Assembly: GCF_003651185.1 (NCBI RefSeq)
Contig: NZ_RCDC01000004.1
Location: 1,536,659-1,600,658, forward strand
Origin: Stenotrophomonas rhizophila
GTDB lineage: Bacteria > Pseudomonadota > Gammaproteobacteria > Xanthomonadales > Xanthomonadaceae
Direction: 5' to 3'
DNA length: 64,000 nt
Shown: piece by piece, positions 1-8,837 of the stretch
Numbering within the stretch: position 1 is the stretch's first letter
How the letters are laid out: every line of letters starts with the position of its first letter
The notes under the pieces: generated by a model
Databases searched by the model: none
What the model saw: only the letters and a program-made list of their open reading frames with translations
Told to the model about the DNA's origin: nothing
Position numbers and translations under genes: made by a program

Positions 1-549
1 CTGCGCCTGCAAGGCCGCTTCGGCGCGACCAAGCAACGCCCCGATCCCCGCGCGTGCCTGGTCGTGTGCGTGCAGCTGCTGCGCCACCGCATCGGCGTCG
101 CGCTGCGGCACCTGCAGTTCGCGGGCCAGCGCCAGCGCGGCGGTCGCCGCCGGTGCATTGCCCCGGTCCAGCGCATCCCGCGCCTGCTGCAGGGCAGCCT
201 GGCCCGTGCGTGCCAGACCGCTGCGCGCCTGCAAGCGGTCGTTGTCCAGCGCCAGCGCGGCCTGGAAGGATTCACGTGCGCCACGACCGTCTGCCGCACT
301 CAACCGGCCCGCGGCCAGCGCGCGATCGCCCTGGTCGAGCAGCTGCTCGATCTGCGGTTCGTTCCAGAACCAGTTGGCCAGCGGCCGGCGCAACAGTGCC
401 AGGCTGACGAACAGCAGCACGGCCACCAACAACGCCCACCGCCAGATGCGCCGGGCATGGCGCGCCTGCAACCACCACCAGCGGCCTTCGCGGCGCACCC
501 GTCGCAGTGCCTCGTGGGCGGCGTCATGCCTGTCATCGTCCCGGCTCAT
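1..549 (-). CDS. Partial membrane-anchored protein with helical/TPR-like periplasmic part
   Basis: The frame is open from an ATG at 549 to the window edge, 183 codons without a stop, so the C-terminus lies outside. The first ~35 residues are Arg/Trp rich and cytoplasmic-looking. They are followed by one strong transmembrane segment (around LLVAVLLFVSLALL, residues 40-55). The rest is Ala/Leu/Gln-rich helix with TPR-like spacing, e.g. 'LLDQGDRALAAG' and 'ESFQAALALDND'. The start lies 30 bp upstream (in its own direction) of the relA stop, so the two are tandem on the minus strand. The seen part has no recognisable catalytic domain. In this lineage such N-termini can precede a larger extracytoplasmic domain, but that is inference. 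Confidence 0.6.
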   Translation of the reverse strand, partial: MSRDDDRHDAAHEALRRVRREGRWWWLQARHARRIWRWALLVAVLLFVSLALLRRPLANWFWNEPQIEQLLDQGDRALAAGRLSAADGRGARESFQAALALDNDRLQARSGLARTGQAALQQARDALDRGNAPAATAALALARELQVPQRDADAVAQQLHAHDQARAGIGALLGRAEAALQAQ

Positions 550-578
550 GGCGCGAGCCTAGCGTGGGGCACGTGAGC

Positions 579-2732
579 TCAGCCTAGACGCCGGGCTTCG
601 CTGACACCGGGCAGCGCGTCCAGCTTGCCCAGCAGGGTCGAAAGCTGGCCGTAGTCACTGACCTTCAAGCGCAGACGCAGATGCGCACGGCCACTGTTGC
701 GGACGTTGTCGCTGTGGATGTCCAGCACATAGGCATCCTCCTGCGCGATCAGGTTGGTGATGTCCTTGAGCAGCCAGCGCCGGTCGACCGCGTCGACCAC
801 CACGTCCACTTCATAGCCACCGCCGGCCTGGCCCCACTCCACCGGAAGAATGCGCTGCGGGCTGGCCGCGGCCAGACGTGCCAGCGCGGCACAGTCGGTG
901 CGGTGCACGGTGACGCCGCGCGCACGCGTGAGGTAGCCGACGATCGGCTCACCGGCCACGGGCTGGCAGCACCGGGCGAGCTGCACGAGCAGATTGCCCA
1001 CGCCCTGGACGGTGAAATCGGCGCTGCGCACGCTGTCGCGCCGCGCCGTCGGGCGCGGCAGGGCGGGCACCGCCGGCTGGCTGGCGGCACGCTCGGCTTC
1101 CAGCAGTGTGCGGCTGACCTGGTTCGGCCCGGTGTCACCCAAGGCCACCTGGATGTAGAGATCATCGACGCTGTCGGCGTGGAACTTCTTCACCGCGATG
1201 GCCAGATCGGCGTGCTGCAGGCCGAGGCGCTTGAGTTCGCGCTCGAGCAGCTCGCGGCCGGCCTGCACATTGCGGGCGCGGTCCAGCTTGTGGAACCAGC
1301 CGCGCACCTTCTCACGCGAGCGGTTGCTGGCCAGGAAACCGCTGGAGGCCAGCAGCCAGTCGCGCCGGGGATCGGCCTCCTTGCCGGTCAGGATCTCGAC
1401 CCGGTCGCCGCTGCGCAGGCGGTAGGTCAACGGCACGATGCGGCCGTTGACCTTCGCCCCACGGCAGCGGTGCCCGACCATGGTGTGCACGTGGTAAGCA
1501 AAATCCAACGGCGTGGCGCCCTGCGGCAGGTCCATCACCTCGTCCTTGGGACTGAGCGCGTAGACCCGGTCTTCGGTCAGCTCGGCATCCAGCGCCCCGG
1601 CCAGCTCACTGGCATGTCCATCCTGGGATTGCTCCAACAACTGGCGCATCCAGGTGATCTTGCGGTCGAACGCCTTTTCCGCGCCTTTGCTGCCTTCCTT
1701 GTAGCGCCAGTGCGCGGCCACGCCGAGCTCGGCCTGGGCATGCATGTCGTGGGTGCGGATCTGCACTTCGATGGTGCGCCCTTCCGGGCCGATCACGGCG
1801 GTATGCAGCGAACGGTAATCGTTGGCTTTCGGGCGTGCGATGTAATCGTCGAATTCGCTCGGCACCGGCGCCCACAGTGCATGCACCACGCCCAGCGCGG
1901 CGTAGCAGGCGGCCACGTCGTCCACCATCACGCGCACGGCGCGGATGTCGTACAACTGCTCGAACGCCAGCCGCTTCTTCTGCATCTTCCGCCAGATGCT
2001 GTAGATGTGCTTCGGGCGGCCGCTGACCTCGGCACGGATGCCTTGCGCCAGCAGTTCACGCGACAGCGCCTTTTTGACGCCCTCGACATAGCGCTCGCGC
2101 GCCAAGCGCGTTTCATCCACCTCGCGCGCGATGCGGCGGTAGGTCTCCGGTTCCAGGTGGCGGAACGCCAGATCCTCCAGCTCCCACTTCAATTGCCAGA
2201 TGCCGAGCCGGTTGGCCAGCGGCGCGTGGATGTCGCGGGTGAGCTGGGCCAGCGCGCGCCGTTCGTCCTCGGGCAAGCGATCGGCACCGCGCATGCGGGC
2301 CAGCTGGCGGGCGAGCAGGATCGGCACCACACGCAGATCGCGGATGATCGAGAGCAGCAGGCGGCGCAGGCCTTCGCTGTTGCGCCCGGCCTCGCGCCCG
2401 GCGTGCAGCGCCCAGACCTGGTCGGCAGCGTCCAGACCGTCCAGCAGGCCGACGACCACCGGCTTGAGCGCACCGATCGGCAGCGTGTCCAGCCCGGCAC
2501 GCAACCACGGCAGATCGAACAGCAACGTGGCCAGCAAGGCAGACTCGTCGGCCGAGAGCAATGACAGCGCATCGAGCGTATCGGCCAGCACCGGCCAGCC
2601 TGCGCGCCTTTCCAGATCGGCCTCGGGTTGCTGCCAGCGCTGCAGCAATGCCTCGCGCAGCTCAGGCGGCAGCGAAGCCACCGAGGGTCGGGTCAACAAG
2701 CCATCCAGGCCGGGGGAGGAAGCGCGGTTCAC
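579..2732 (-). CDS. relA: (p)ppGpp synthetase, RelA type
   Basis: This 717-residue RelA/SpoT-family protein makes (p)ppGpp from ATP and GTP/GDP at starved ribosomes. The N-terminal region has the helical fold of the hydrolase domain but lacks the His-Asp pair, so it should be inactive. The synthetase domain (about 230-345) contains YDIRAVRV, the acidic EFDD motif (293-296) typical of monofunctional RelA rather than RFKD of Rel/SpoT, and the YRSLHT segment. A TGS domain (about 387-448), a Cys-rich conserved stretch (ARCCQP) and a C-terminal ACT domain follow. The start appears to be GTG at 2732; the nearby ATG at 2737 is out of frame. It is transcribed away from the secreted protein gene at 2865. 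Confidence 0.95.
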   Translation of the reverse strand: MNRASSPGLDGLLTRPSVASLPPELREALLQRWQQPEADLERRAGWPVLADTLDALSLLSADESALLATLLFDLPWLRAGLDTLPIGALKPVVVGLLDGLDAADQVWALHAGREAGRNSEGLRRLLLSIIRDLRVVPILLARQLARMRGADRLPEDERRALAQLTRDIHAPLANRLGIWQLKWELEDLAFRHLEPETYRRIAREVDETRLARERYVEGVKKALSRELLAQGIRAEVSGRPKHIYSIWRKMQKKRLAFEQLYDIRAVRVMVDDVAACYAALGVVHALWAPVPSEFDDYIARPKANDYRSLHTAVIGPEGRTIEVQIRTHDMHAQAELGVAAHWRYKEGSKGAEKAFDRKITWMRQLLEQSQDGHASELAGALDAELTEDRVYALSPKDEVMDLPQGATPLDFAYHVHTMVGHRCRGAKVNGRIVPLTYRLRSGDRVEILTGKEADPRRDWLLASSGFLASNRSREKVRGWFHKLDRARNVQAGRELLERELKRLGLQHADLAIAVKKFHADSVDDLYIQVALGDTGPNQVSRTLLEAERAASQPAVPALPRPTARRDSVRSADFTVQGVGNLLVQLARCCQPVAGEPIVGYLTRARGVTVHRTDCAALARLAAASPQRILPVEWGQAGGGYEVDVVVDAVDRRWLLKDITNLIAQEDAYVLDIHSDNVRNSGRAHLRLRLKVSDYGQLSTLLGKLDALPGVSEARRLG

Positions 2733-2864
2733 AGCATCGTACAGACAAGACAGAGGCCACCTACACTAGCGCCGCAGCGCCCCCCCGACAATCGCCATCA
2801 CCTGCATGTGCACATGCCCCGGCGCTGGCACTACACTGCGGCTATCCCTAGGAGAGACCCTGCC

Positions 2865-3389
2865 ATGCGCTTTTCCCGTCTGCGGTTGTTGGCCTGTGCG
2901 GCCGTCATGATGAGCCTCTCGCTACCGGCGCTGGCCCAGCGCGTGGTGGAAGGCGATCTGCAGCAGCAGATGTCGCCGGCCGAGTTCAAGGCCGCCGGGC
3001 TGGAGAAGCTCACGCCGCAGGAACTGGCCGAGCTCAACAACTGGCTGCAGGGCAAAGTGGCGGCGCTGGCGGCCGATGCACGCGAACAGGCCCGCGAAGA
3101 GGCCCGCGAAGAGGGTCGTCAGGAAGTGATCGTGAAAAACCACGGCTTCTTCGACTTCGGCACCAAGGAGCCGATCAAAAGCGCCTTGACCGGAGAGTTC
3201 CGCGGCTTCGGCAAGGGGCAGCGTTACGTGCTCGCCAACACCCAGGAATGGGAGCAGATCGACGACGTCCAGGTCGGTGGTGTCCGCCGCCAGTCGCCGG
3301 AGGTCAGCATCGCTGCCGGCGTCGGCGGCGCGTGGTACATGCAGGTCCAGGGCGTCAATACCCGCGCCAAAGTGCGCCGCGTCAAGTAA
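2865..3389 (+). CDS. Small secreted protein of unknown function
   Basis: A 174-residue protein with a clear Sec signal peptide (residues 1 to about 24, cut after PALAQ). The mature part starts with a short helical region, then an acidic/basic coiled stretch with AREEAREEGRQE (about 66-79). It ends in a beta-rich domain containing 'GEFRGFGKGQRYVLANTQEW' that may form a small barrel. The ATG at 2865 was chosen because AGGAGAG lies 9-16 bases upstream and the signal peptide begins there; the longer open frame upstream has no secretion logic. I do not recognise a characterised family. It probably acts in the periplasm or envelope. It is convergent with hrpA. Confidence 0.8.
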   Translation: MRFSRLRLLACAAVMMSLSLPALAQRVVEGDLQQQMSPAEFKAAGLEKLTPQELAELNNWLQGKVAALAADAREQAREEAREEGRQEVIVKNHGFFDFGTKEPIKSALTGEFRGFGKGQRYVLANTQEWEQIDDVQVGGVRRQSPEVSIAAGVGGAWYMQVQGVNTRAKVRRVK

Positions 3390-3411
3390 GCCGGTTCAGG
3401 TCCCCCCCAGC

Positions 3412-3436
3412 GCCCCGCGCCGAATCGGCACGGGGC
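3412..3436. terminator. Hairpin between convergent genes
   Basis: GCCCCG-C-GCCG-AAT-CGGC-A-CGGGGC forms a compact stem between the stop of the secreted protein gene and the stop of hrpA. It has no clear T-run on either side. It could serve both converging transcripts. Confidence 0.45.
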
Positions 3437-3446
3437 AGTTGCCGGA

Positions 3447-6400
3447 TCAGGCCTTCTGCAGCGCAGCGACGCGCTGGGCCAGCTTCTTGGCCGAAATGCC
3501 GGTCTTTGCGCCCAGCTCCTGGGCGAACAGCGAGACCCGCAACTCTTCCAGATCCCAGCGCAGGTCCTGCCACTGGGGCCGCTTGCGCAGGCCGCGTGCG
3601 TCGGCCTGTGCCAGCGCATCCAGGAACGGACGCAGTTCCAGCATGCGGGCCTGATCGCGTGGTGGATCGCGCTTGGCGCGCTCGGTGCGCAGGATCATCG
3701 CACGCAGATAGCGCGGGTACTGCGCCAGCGCGTCGGCCGGCGTGTCACGCAGGAAACCGGCATGGACCAGGGCGGCAAGCTGCTGCTCCATGTCATCCAG
3801 GTTGCCACGCGCCCAGCCCATCAGCGGCGCTTCCAGCTGTGGTTTGAGTTCGGCCACGTGGGCGAGGATGTTGTCGGCCAGCTTCAGCCGCGCCATCGCC
3901 TCGCCGAACAACGCCTTGCCCGCCTCGGCACTGCGTTTGGCGAACGTGGCCGGATCGCGGATATCGCCCAGCCCATCAGCCAGCACGGCGTTCATCGCCG
4001 CATCGACCAGATCACCACGCAGCCGCTCCTGCGATTCGATAGCGGCATACAGCAGGCCGGTTTTGGGCGGCACCGGCAATTGTTTGCGCGCTTGCTTGGC
4101 CTTGTCGGCCAGCGCGATCTCCAGCAGGCGGCGCACGCCAAGCGGATGCTGCTCCAGCGCCTCGTTGCGATCGGCAAAGATCTTCAACGCGGCGGTCTCG
4201 CCCTGGTCGACCAACGCAGGATAGGCCGGCACGCCGGCTTCGCCGGGCACCTGCAGCGGGATCGGGCTGGCGGGGAAATCGCGCAACCCGTCCGCCGCCA
4301 GCGCACGCCCGGCACGTGCGGCGAAGGCGTCACCGGCCTGGTCGCCGAAGCGGGCACGCAGTGCATCCAGATCGCGTGAGGTTGCCAGTACGTTGCCGTC
4401 CGCGTCGCGCAGGCGCAGATTCATGTGCAGGTGCGTCTCCAGCGACGCGTTGTCGAAATCGGTCGCCGCCAGTTTTGCACCGGTCGCGCGGGACAGGAAC
4501 CGCGCCAGCTCACCCCGGATGTCATCGGCGGTCGGCTCGGCGAAGGCCTCGGCGAACGCGCGACCGAAGTCCGGTGCCGGTACATAGTTGCGGCGCATCG
4601 CCTTGGGCAGGCTGCGGATCAACGCGGCGGCCTTGTCGGCCACGAAGCCGGGCGCCAGCCACGACAACCGTGCCGGATCGAGTGCGTTGAGCAGATGCAG
4701 CGGCACCTCCAACGTTACGCCATCTTCGTCGGCGCCTGGTTCGAAGGTGTAGTGCAGCGGCAAGCGCGCATCGCCCAGCGGCAGGTAGTTGGGATAACGC
4801 TCGGCGTCGCTGCCGTCGCCCGGCAGCAGATCGGCCAGCGTCCACGACAGCGCGCGGCGCTTCTCCGGTGCCAGCGCCTTCCACCAGGTATCCAGGCCCA
4901 TCGCCGAATGGATCTCGGCCGGAATCCGGTCCAGGTACCAGCGCGCCTGCCAGCCTTCGTCGGCGACGATGCCGGCACGGCGCAGCTTGGCCTCTTCTTC
5001 GCGCGCCTGCTCCAACACCTTGAGGTTGTCGGCGACGAAGCCGGCACGGGTGTTGATTTCGCCAGTCACCAGGCCCTGCCGCACGAAGATATCGTGTGCC
5101 TCGCCCGGCGCGATGCGGCCGTAGTGCACCGGCTTCTTCGGGGCCAGCACCAGCCCGAACAGACTGATCTGCTCGGAGGCCAGTACCTGGCCCTGCGCGC
5201 GCGACCAGTGCGGGTCGAAGTGCTTGCGCAGCAGCAGATGCGGCAGTTCGTTGATGACCCAGTCCGGCTCGATCGCCGCGTTGGTCAGGCCCCAGATTTT
5301 CTGGGTATCGAGCAAGGTCGCGGTGAGCAGCCACGGCGGCGGCCGCTTGGCCAGGGTCGAGCCCGGGAACGGCAGGAAGCGGCGCTGGCGCGGCGCCAGG
5401 AAATCGCCCTTGTCGCTGCGGTGGCCGATCTGCGTGGGCAGGCCGGCGATCAAGGCACGGTGCAGGGTCTGGTAGGCCGCCGCGCGTACTTTGTCGCTGA
5501 AGGCGTTGCGCGCCTCGGAATCGGCCCCCTTGACCGGCGCCAGCGTGTTCTGGGCAGGGGTCGGCTCGGATTTCCCTTCACGGGCCAGGCGTGCGGCACG
5601 GTGCTGCTGGCCACGCGTCGCCTTGATCTTGGCCTCGTCATCGCGCGCCGGGGCAGGCGCCGAGGATCCGGCAAGCAACGGTGCCAACGATGTCTCCGCC
5701 GGCTCTTCGCTCCATCCCAGTTCCTCGCACAGCACGCGCAGCTGACGATGCAGCTCCCGCCACTCGCGCATGCGCAGGAAACCAAGGAAATGCCGCCCGC
5801 ACCAGTCACGCAGCTTGGACTGGGTCAGGTCTTCGTGGGCCTGGCGGTAGCCGTCCCACAGGCGCAGCACGCCGACAAATTCCGAACGCCCATCGGCGAA
5901 CAGCGCATGCGCATTGTCGGCGGCGGCGCGCGCTTCCGGCGGGCGCTCACGGGGGTCCTGGATACCCAGGAACGAGGCGATCACCAGCATCGGCCGCAGG
6001 CAGCCCTGGGCCTGCGCGGCGACCAGCATGCGGGCCAGTTTCACGTCCACCGGCAGGCGCGCCATCTGACGGCCGATCGGCGTCAGGCGGCGCTCGGCAT
6101 CGACCGCACCCAGCTCACCCAACTGCTGCCAGCCATCGGCGACCGCGCGTTCATCCGGCGCTTCCAGGAACGGGAAATCCTCGATCCGGCCGAGGCCGAG
6201 CTGCAGCATCCGCAGGATCACTCCGGATAGGCTGGAACGGCGGATCTCCGGATCGGTGAATTCCGGGCGCGACTGGAAATCCGCTTCGGAATACAGCCGG
6301 TAACAGATACCTTCGGACACCCGGCCGCAGCGGCCCTTGCGCTGGTTGGCGCTGGCCTGCGAGACCGCCTCGATGTGCAGCCGGTCCAGCTTCTGGCGCG

Positions 6401-7550
6401 GGCTGTAGCGCTTGATGCGGGCGAAACCCGGGTCGATCACATAGCGGATGCGCGGCACCGTCAGCGACGTCTCAGCGACGTTGGTGGCCAGCACGATGCG
6501 CCGGTTGGCGCCCGGGTTGAACACCAGGTCCTGATCCTTGACCGACAGCCGCGCATACAGCGGCAGCACGTCGGTGCCACGGTACTTGCGCCGTTCCAGC
6601 GACTGGTGCGCATCGCGGATTTCGCGCTCGCCCGGGAAGAACAGCAGGATGTCGCCGCGCGGGTCGATCCGGGTGATTTCATCCACCGCCGCGACCACCG
6701 CATCATTGACGGTGCGCTCGCCATCGCGCCCACCGTCCGCCTCGCCACCGCCCTCGCCTTCCAGCGGCCGGTAACGCACCTCCACCGGGAAAGTGCGGCC
6801 TTCCACGCTGATCACCGGGGCATCGTCGAAATGCTGGGCGAAGCGCGAGGTGTCGATGGTCGCCGAGGTGACGATCAGTTTCAGGTCGGGGCGCTTCTTC
6901 AGCAGCTGCTTCAGATAGCCGAGCAGGAAATCGATGTTGAGGCTGCGTTCGTGCGCCTCGTCGACGATGATCGTGTCGTAGTTGGACAGCCAGCGGTCAC
7001 TGCTGATCTCGGCCAGCAGGATGCCGTCGGTCATGAACTTGATGCGGGTATCGTCACCGACGCGATCGGTGAAGCGCACCTGGTAACCCACCGTGGTGCC
7101 CAGCTCGGACTGCAGTTCCTGCGCCACGCGGGTCGCCACGGCACGTGCGGCGATCCGTCGCGGCTGGGTGCAGCCGATCATGCCGGCGGTGCCACGGCCG
7201 GCGGCCAGGCACAGCTTGGGCAGCTGGGTGGTCTTGCCCGAGCCGGTTTCACCGGCGATCACCACGACCTGGTGGTCGCGGATCAGCGCAGTGATGGCCT
7301 CGGCTTCACGCGCAATCGGCAGTTGCTCGTCCAGAGTGATGGTCGGCTGATTCAGCGCACGCGCTTCACGGCGCTGCACGGACGCCTGCAAGGCCTGCTC
7401 GAACGCCGCCGCCAGACCCGTATCCGCCGGTTTGGCCCGCCAACGCGAGAGCATCCCCAGCAAACGACCGCGGTCGCGGCTCATGGCCCCGTTGATGGCG
7501 GCCTGCTGCTGGGCCAGGCGTGCTGCATGTGGTTTTTCGATAGCGCTCAT
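3447..7550 (-). CDS. hrpA: ATP-dependent RNA helicase HrpA (DEAH box)
   Basis: A very large (1367-residue) DEAH-box helicase matching the usual HrpA length of about 1300. The N-terminal helicase core shows Walker A GETGSGKTT (about residue 100), VDEAHERS (motif II), SAT (motif III) and QRKGRCGRV (motif VI). The helicase-associated 2 domain, an OB-fold-like region and a long C-terminal DUF3418-type region follow. HrpA acts on structured RNA; in enterobacteria it affects fimbrial mRNA processing and rescues stalled or collided ribosomes. The ATG at 7550 is preferred; one codon upstream is an in-frame TTG. It is divergent from dps. Confidence 0.95.
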   Translation of the reverse strand: MSAIEKPHAARLAQQQAAINGAMSRDRGRLLGMLSRWRAKPADTGLAAAFEQALQASVQRREARALNQPTITLDEQLPIAREAEAITALIRDHQVVVIAGETGSGKTTQLPKLCLAAGRGTAGMIGCTQPRRIAARAVATRVAQELQSELGTTVGYQVRFTDRVGDDTRIKFMTDGILLAEISSDRWLSNYDTIIVDEAHERSLNIDFLLGYLKQLLKKRPDLKLIVTSATIDTSRFAQHFDDAPVISVEGRTFPVEVRYRPLEGEGGGEADGGRDGERTVNDAVVAAVDEITRIDPRGDILLFFPGEREIRDAHQSLERRKYRGTDVLPLYARLSVKDQDLVFNPGANRRIVLATNVAETSLTVPRIRYVIDPGFARIKRYSPRQKLDRLHIEAVSQASANQRKGRCGRVSEGICYRLYSEADFQSRPEFTDPEIRRSSLSGVILRMLQLGLGRIEDFPFLEAPDERAVADGWQQLGELGAVDAERRLTPIGRQMARLPVDVKLARMLVAAQAQGCLRPMLVIASFLGIQDPRERPPEARAAADNAHALFADGRSEFVGVLRLWDGYRQAHEDLTQSKLRDWCGRHFLGFLRMREWRELHRQLRVLCEELGWSEEPAETSLAPLLAGSSAPAPARDDEAKIKATRGQQHRAARLAREGKSEPTPAQNTLAPVKGADSEARNAFSDKVRAAAYQTLHRALIAGLPTQIGHRSDKGDFLAPRQRRFLPFPGSTLAKRPPPWLLTATLLDTQKIWGLTNAAIEPDWVINELPHLLLRKHFDPHWSRAQGQVLASEQISLFGLVLAPKKPVHYGRIAPGEAHDIFVRQGLVTGEINTRAGFVADNLKVLEQAREEEAKLRRAGIVADEGWQARWYLDRIPAEIHSAMGLDTWWKALAPEKRRALSWTLADLLPGDGSDAERYPNYLPLGDARLPLHYTFEPGADEDGVTLEVPLHLLNALDPARLSWLAPGFVADKAAALIRSLPKAMRRNYVPAPDFGRAFAEAFAEPTADDIRGELARFLSRATGAKLAATDFDNASLETHLHMNLRLRDADGNVLATSRDLDALRARFGDQAGDAFAARAGRALAADGLRDFPASPIPLQVPGEAGVPAYPALVDQGETAALKIFADRNEALEQHPLGVRRLLEIALADKAKQARKQLPVPPKTGLLYAAIESQERLRGDLVDAAMNAVLADGLGDIRDPATFAKRSAEAGKALFGEAMARLKLADNILAHVAELKPQLEAPLMGWARGNLDDMEQQLAALVHAGFLRDTPADALAQYPRYLRAMILRTERAKRDPPRDQARMLELRPFLDALAQADARGLRKRPQWQDLRWDLEELRVSLFAQELGAKTGISAKKLAQRVAALQKA

Positions 7551-7646
7551 CAATCGATTCGTTTAGAACTTTTGTTTACTACTGAAAGGGTAGTCTGATC
7601 TATTGTGAAGGCCATCCGATTCATCCCATCCATAAGGAGTTCTCCC
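7551..7646. promoter_or_regulatory. Divergent hrpA/dps intergenic promoter region
   Basis: This is the only non-coding stretch between two divergent starts and is clearly more AT-rich than its surroundings. It holds an inverted repeat ACTAC-N7-GTAGT (7578-7594). Spacing and composition faintly recall OxyR-type half sites, but the match to the OxyR consensus is poor and I do not assign a regulator. AAGGAG at 7634-7639 is the dps ribosome binding site. Confidence 0.4.
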
Positions 7647-8198
7647 ATGGCGAAGACGACCAAGACCCCGGCAAAGCCCAAGACTGCCAAGCAGAAGCTC
7701 GGCGCGGCGGCCCCGTCGGCCCCGAACATCGATATCGGGATCAAGGAGGGCGATCGCAAGAAGATCGCCGATGGACTGTCGGCCTTCCAGGCCGATGCGT
7801 TCACGCTCTACCTGAAGACCCACAATTTCCATTGGAACGTGACCGGGTCGATGTTCAACTCGCTGCACACCATGTTCGAGACCCAGTACACCGAACAGTG
7901 GGCGGCCCTGGATGACGTGGCTGAACGCATCCGTGCACTGGGCTTCAATGCCCCGGGCTCGTACCGCGAGTTCGCGGCCCTGACCTCGATCGCCGAGGAG
8001 CCGGGCCTGACCGACAGCGCGGACTGGCGTGAAATGGTACGCCAGTTGGTCACCGCCAACGAGGCGGTGTGCCGTACGGCGCGCAAAGTGCTGGACGTGG
8101 CCGACGATGCGGACGACGCACCAACCGAGGATCTGATGACCCAGCGTCTGCAGACCCACGAAAAGTACGCCTGGATGCTGCGTTCGCTGCTGCAGTAA
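7647..8198 (+). CDS. dps: Dps-family ferritin-like DNA-protection protein
   Basis: A 183-residue Dps/bacterioferritin-like protein that would assemble into a dodecamer, oxidise Fe(II) with peroxide and protect DNA in stress. The N-terminus is a Lys/Pro/Ala-rich tail (MAKTTKTPAKPKTAKQK), the kind that gives direct DNA binding in some Dps proteins. The four-helix core carries the inter-subunit ferroxidase signature: His in THNFHWNV, and Asp/Glu in ALDDVAERIRALG. The start at 7647 was chosen over an upstream in-frame ATG (7605) because AAGGAG is 8 bases before it and the Lys-rich tail begins there. It is monocistronic by position, with a long repeat-rich gap downstream. Confidence 0.93.
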   Translation: MAKTTKTPAKPKTAKQKLGAAAPSAPNIDIGIKEGDRKKIADGLSAFQADAFTLYLKTHNFHWNVTGSMFNSLHTMFETQYTEQWAALDDVAERIRALGFNAPGSYREFAALTSIAEEPGLTDSADWREMVRQLVTANEAVCRTARKVLDVADDADDAPTEDLMTQRLQTHEKYAWMLRSLLQ

Positions 8199-8273
8199 GG
8201 GGTTGTGTTGCGGCAGGCTTGGCTGGCTGACTGAAAGCGAAGGCAGAGGCATTGGCTGACGGGGTCTCCGTGT

Positions 8274-8387
8274 TGGCGAGCGGGGGCCAGGCCCTGCCGG
8301 GACGCGCCGTAAACCCATCCCTGGGGGCTCGTGGGCGCCATCCTTGGCGCCCTGACGGTCCCGTCAGGGCCTGGCCCCCACTCGCCA
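8274..8387. repeat. Long inverted repeat element, copy 1
   Basis: The 30-bp arms 8274-8303 and 8358-8387 are complementary with two mismatches, beginning TGGCGAG and ending in CGGGAC. They enclose a 54-bp core that contains its own small palindromes (GGCGCCATCCTTGGCGCC-like). The core matches the core of the second element at 8587-8694 in inverted orientation. In the RNA this would be a very stable cruciform. Confidence 0.8.
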
Positions 8388-8487
8388 GACAGATCTGGAT
8401 GGACGGTGGGGCAAGCCAAAGCAGCCCGCCGCAAGTAGCCAAGTCACCCCGTCGAGATGCAACGTCTAGATGCAACAGGCAACAACC

Positions 8488-8511
8488 CACAGGCGCCGAT
8501 TGGCGCCTGTG
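8488..8511. repeat. Perfect 10-bp stem hairpin
   Basis: CACAGGCGCC-GATT-GGCGCCTGTG. There is no T-run, so it is either a simple palindrome or a weak terminator. It lies between the two long inverted repeat elements. Confidence 0.5.
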
Positions 8512-8586
8512 TGCGTTTGACCCGCGCTCGACTGGCTCTGGCTGCCTCTCGACTGGCTCTCCTCAGGACACCAGCCAAGTGTCGGA

Positions 8587-8694
8587 GGCGCGGTGTGGGT
8601 GGGTTTGCAGGACCGTTGGGCGCCATGGATGGCGCACTACGAGCCCCCATGGACGGGTTCACGGCGGGTCCTGCAGGCCCACCCACACCGCGCC
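8587..8694. repeat. Long inverted repeat element, copy 2 (opposite orientation)
   Basis: The 28-bp arms 8587-8614 and 8667-8694 pair with two mismatches. Reading the minus strand, the core gives GCCGTGAACCCGTCCATGG then GGGCTCGTAGTGCGCCATC. Copy 1 on the plus strand reads GCCGTAAACCCATCCCTGG then GGGCTCGTGGGCGCCATC. The arms of the two copies differ in sequence while each is self-complementary, which suggests compensatory arm evolution or modular assembly around a shared core. Confidence 0.8.
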
Positions 8695-8837
8695 AAACCC
8701 GTAAGACGGAACGCCCGGCGCTTTGAGCCTCTGCCTTTGAGGCCTTGAGGCTTTGATGCCTTGGCTCCTGGCATCCCTACACGCCGATCCGGCATCAGAG
8801 GACACGGCCCGTAGCCTGGGCAAGGTAAACTAGCGCG

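Larger units (their letters stand above)
8199..8837. other. 640-bp non-coding gap rich in inverted repeats
   Basis: No convincing gene lies between dps and recQ. The gap contains two long hairpin elements (8274-8387 and 8587-8694), a short perfect hairpin (8488-8511) and 13-bp direct repeats CTCGACTGGCTCT at 8527-8539 and 8548-8560. Just before recQ there is a run of near-repeats built on TTTGAGGCC/TTGAGGC. It looks like a landing zone for palindromic repeats. Confidence 0.7.

Noticed and set aside
7578-7594. Candidate OxyR site upstream of dps
   Set aside because: Only one short dyad fits; spacing and outer half sites do not match the OxyR consensus.
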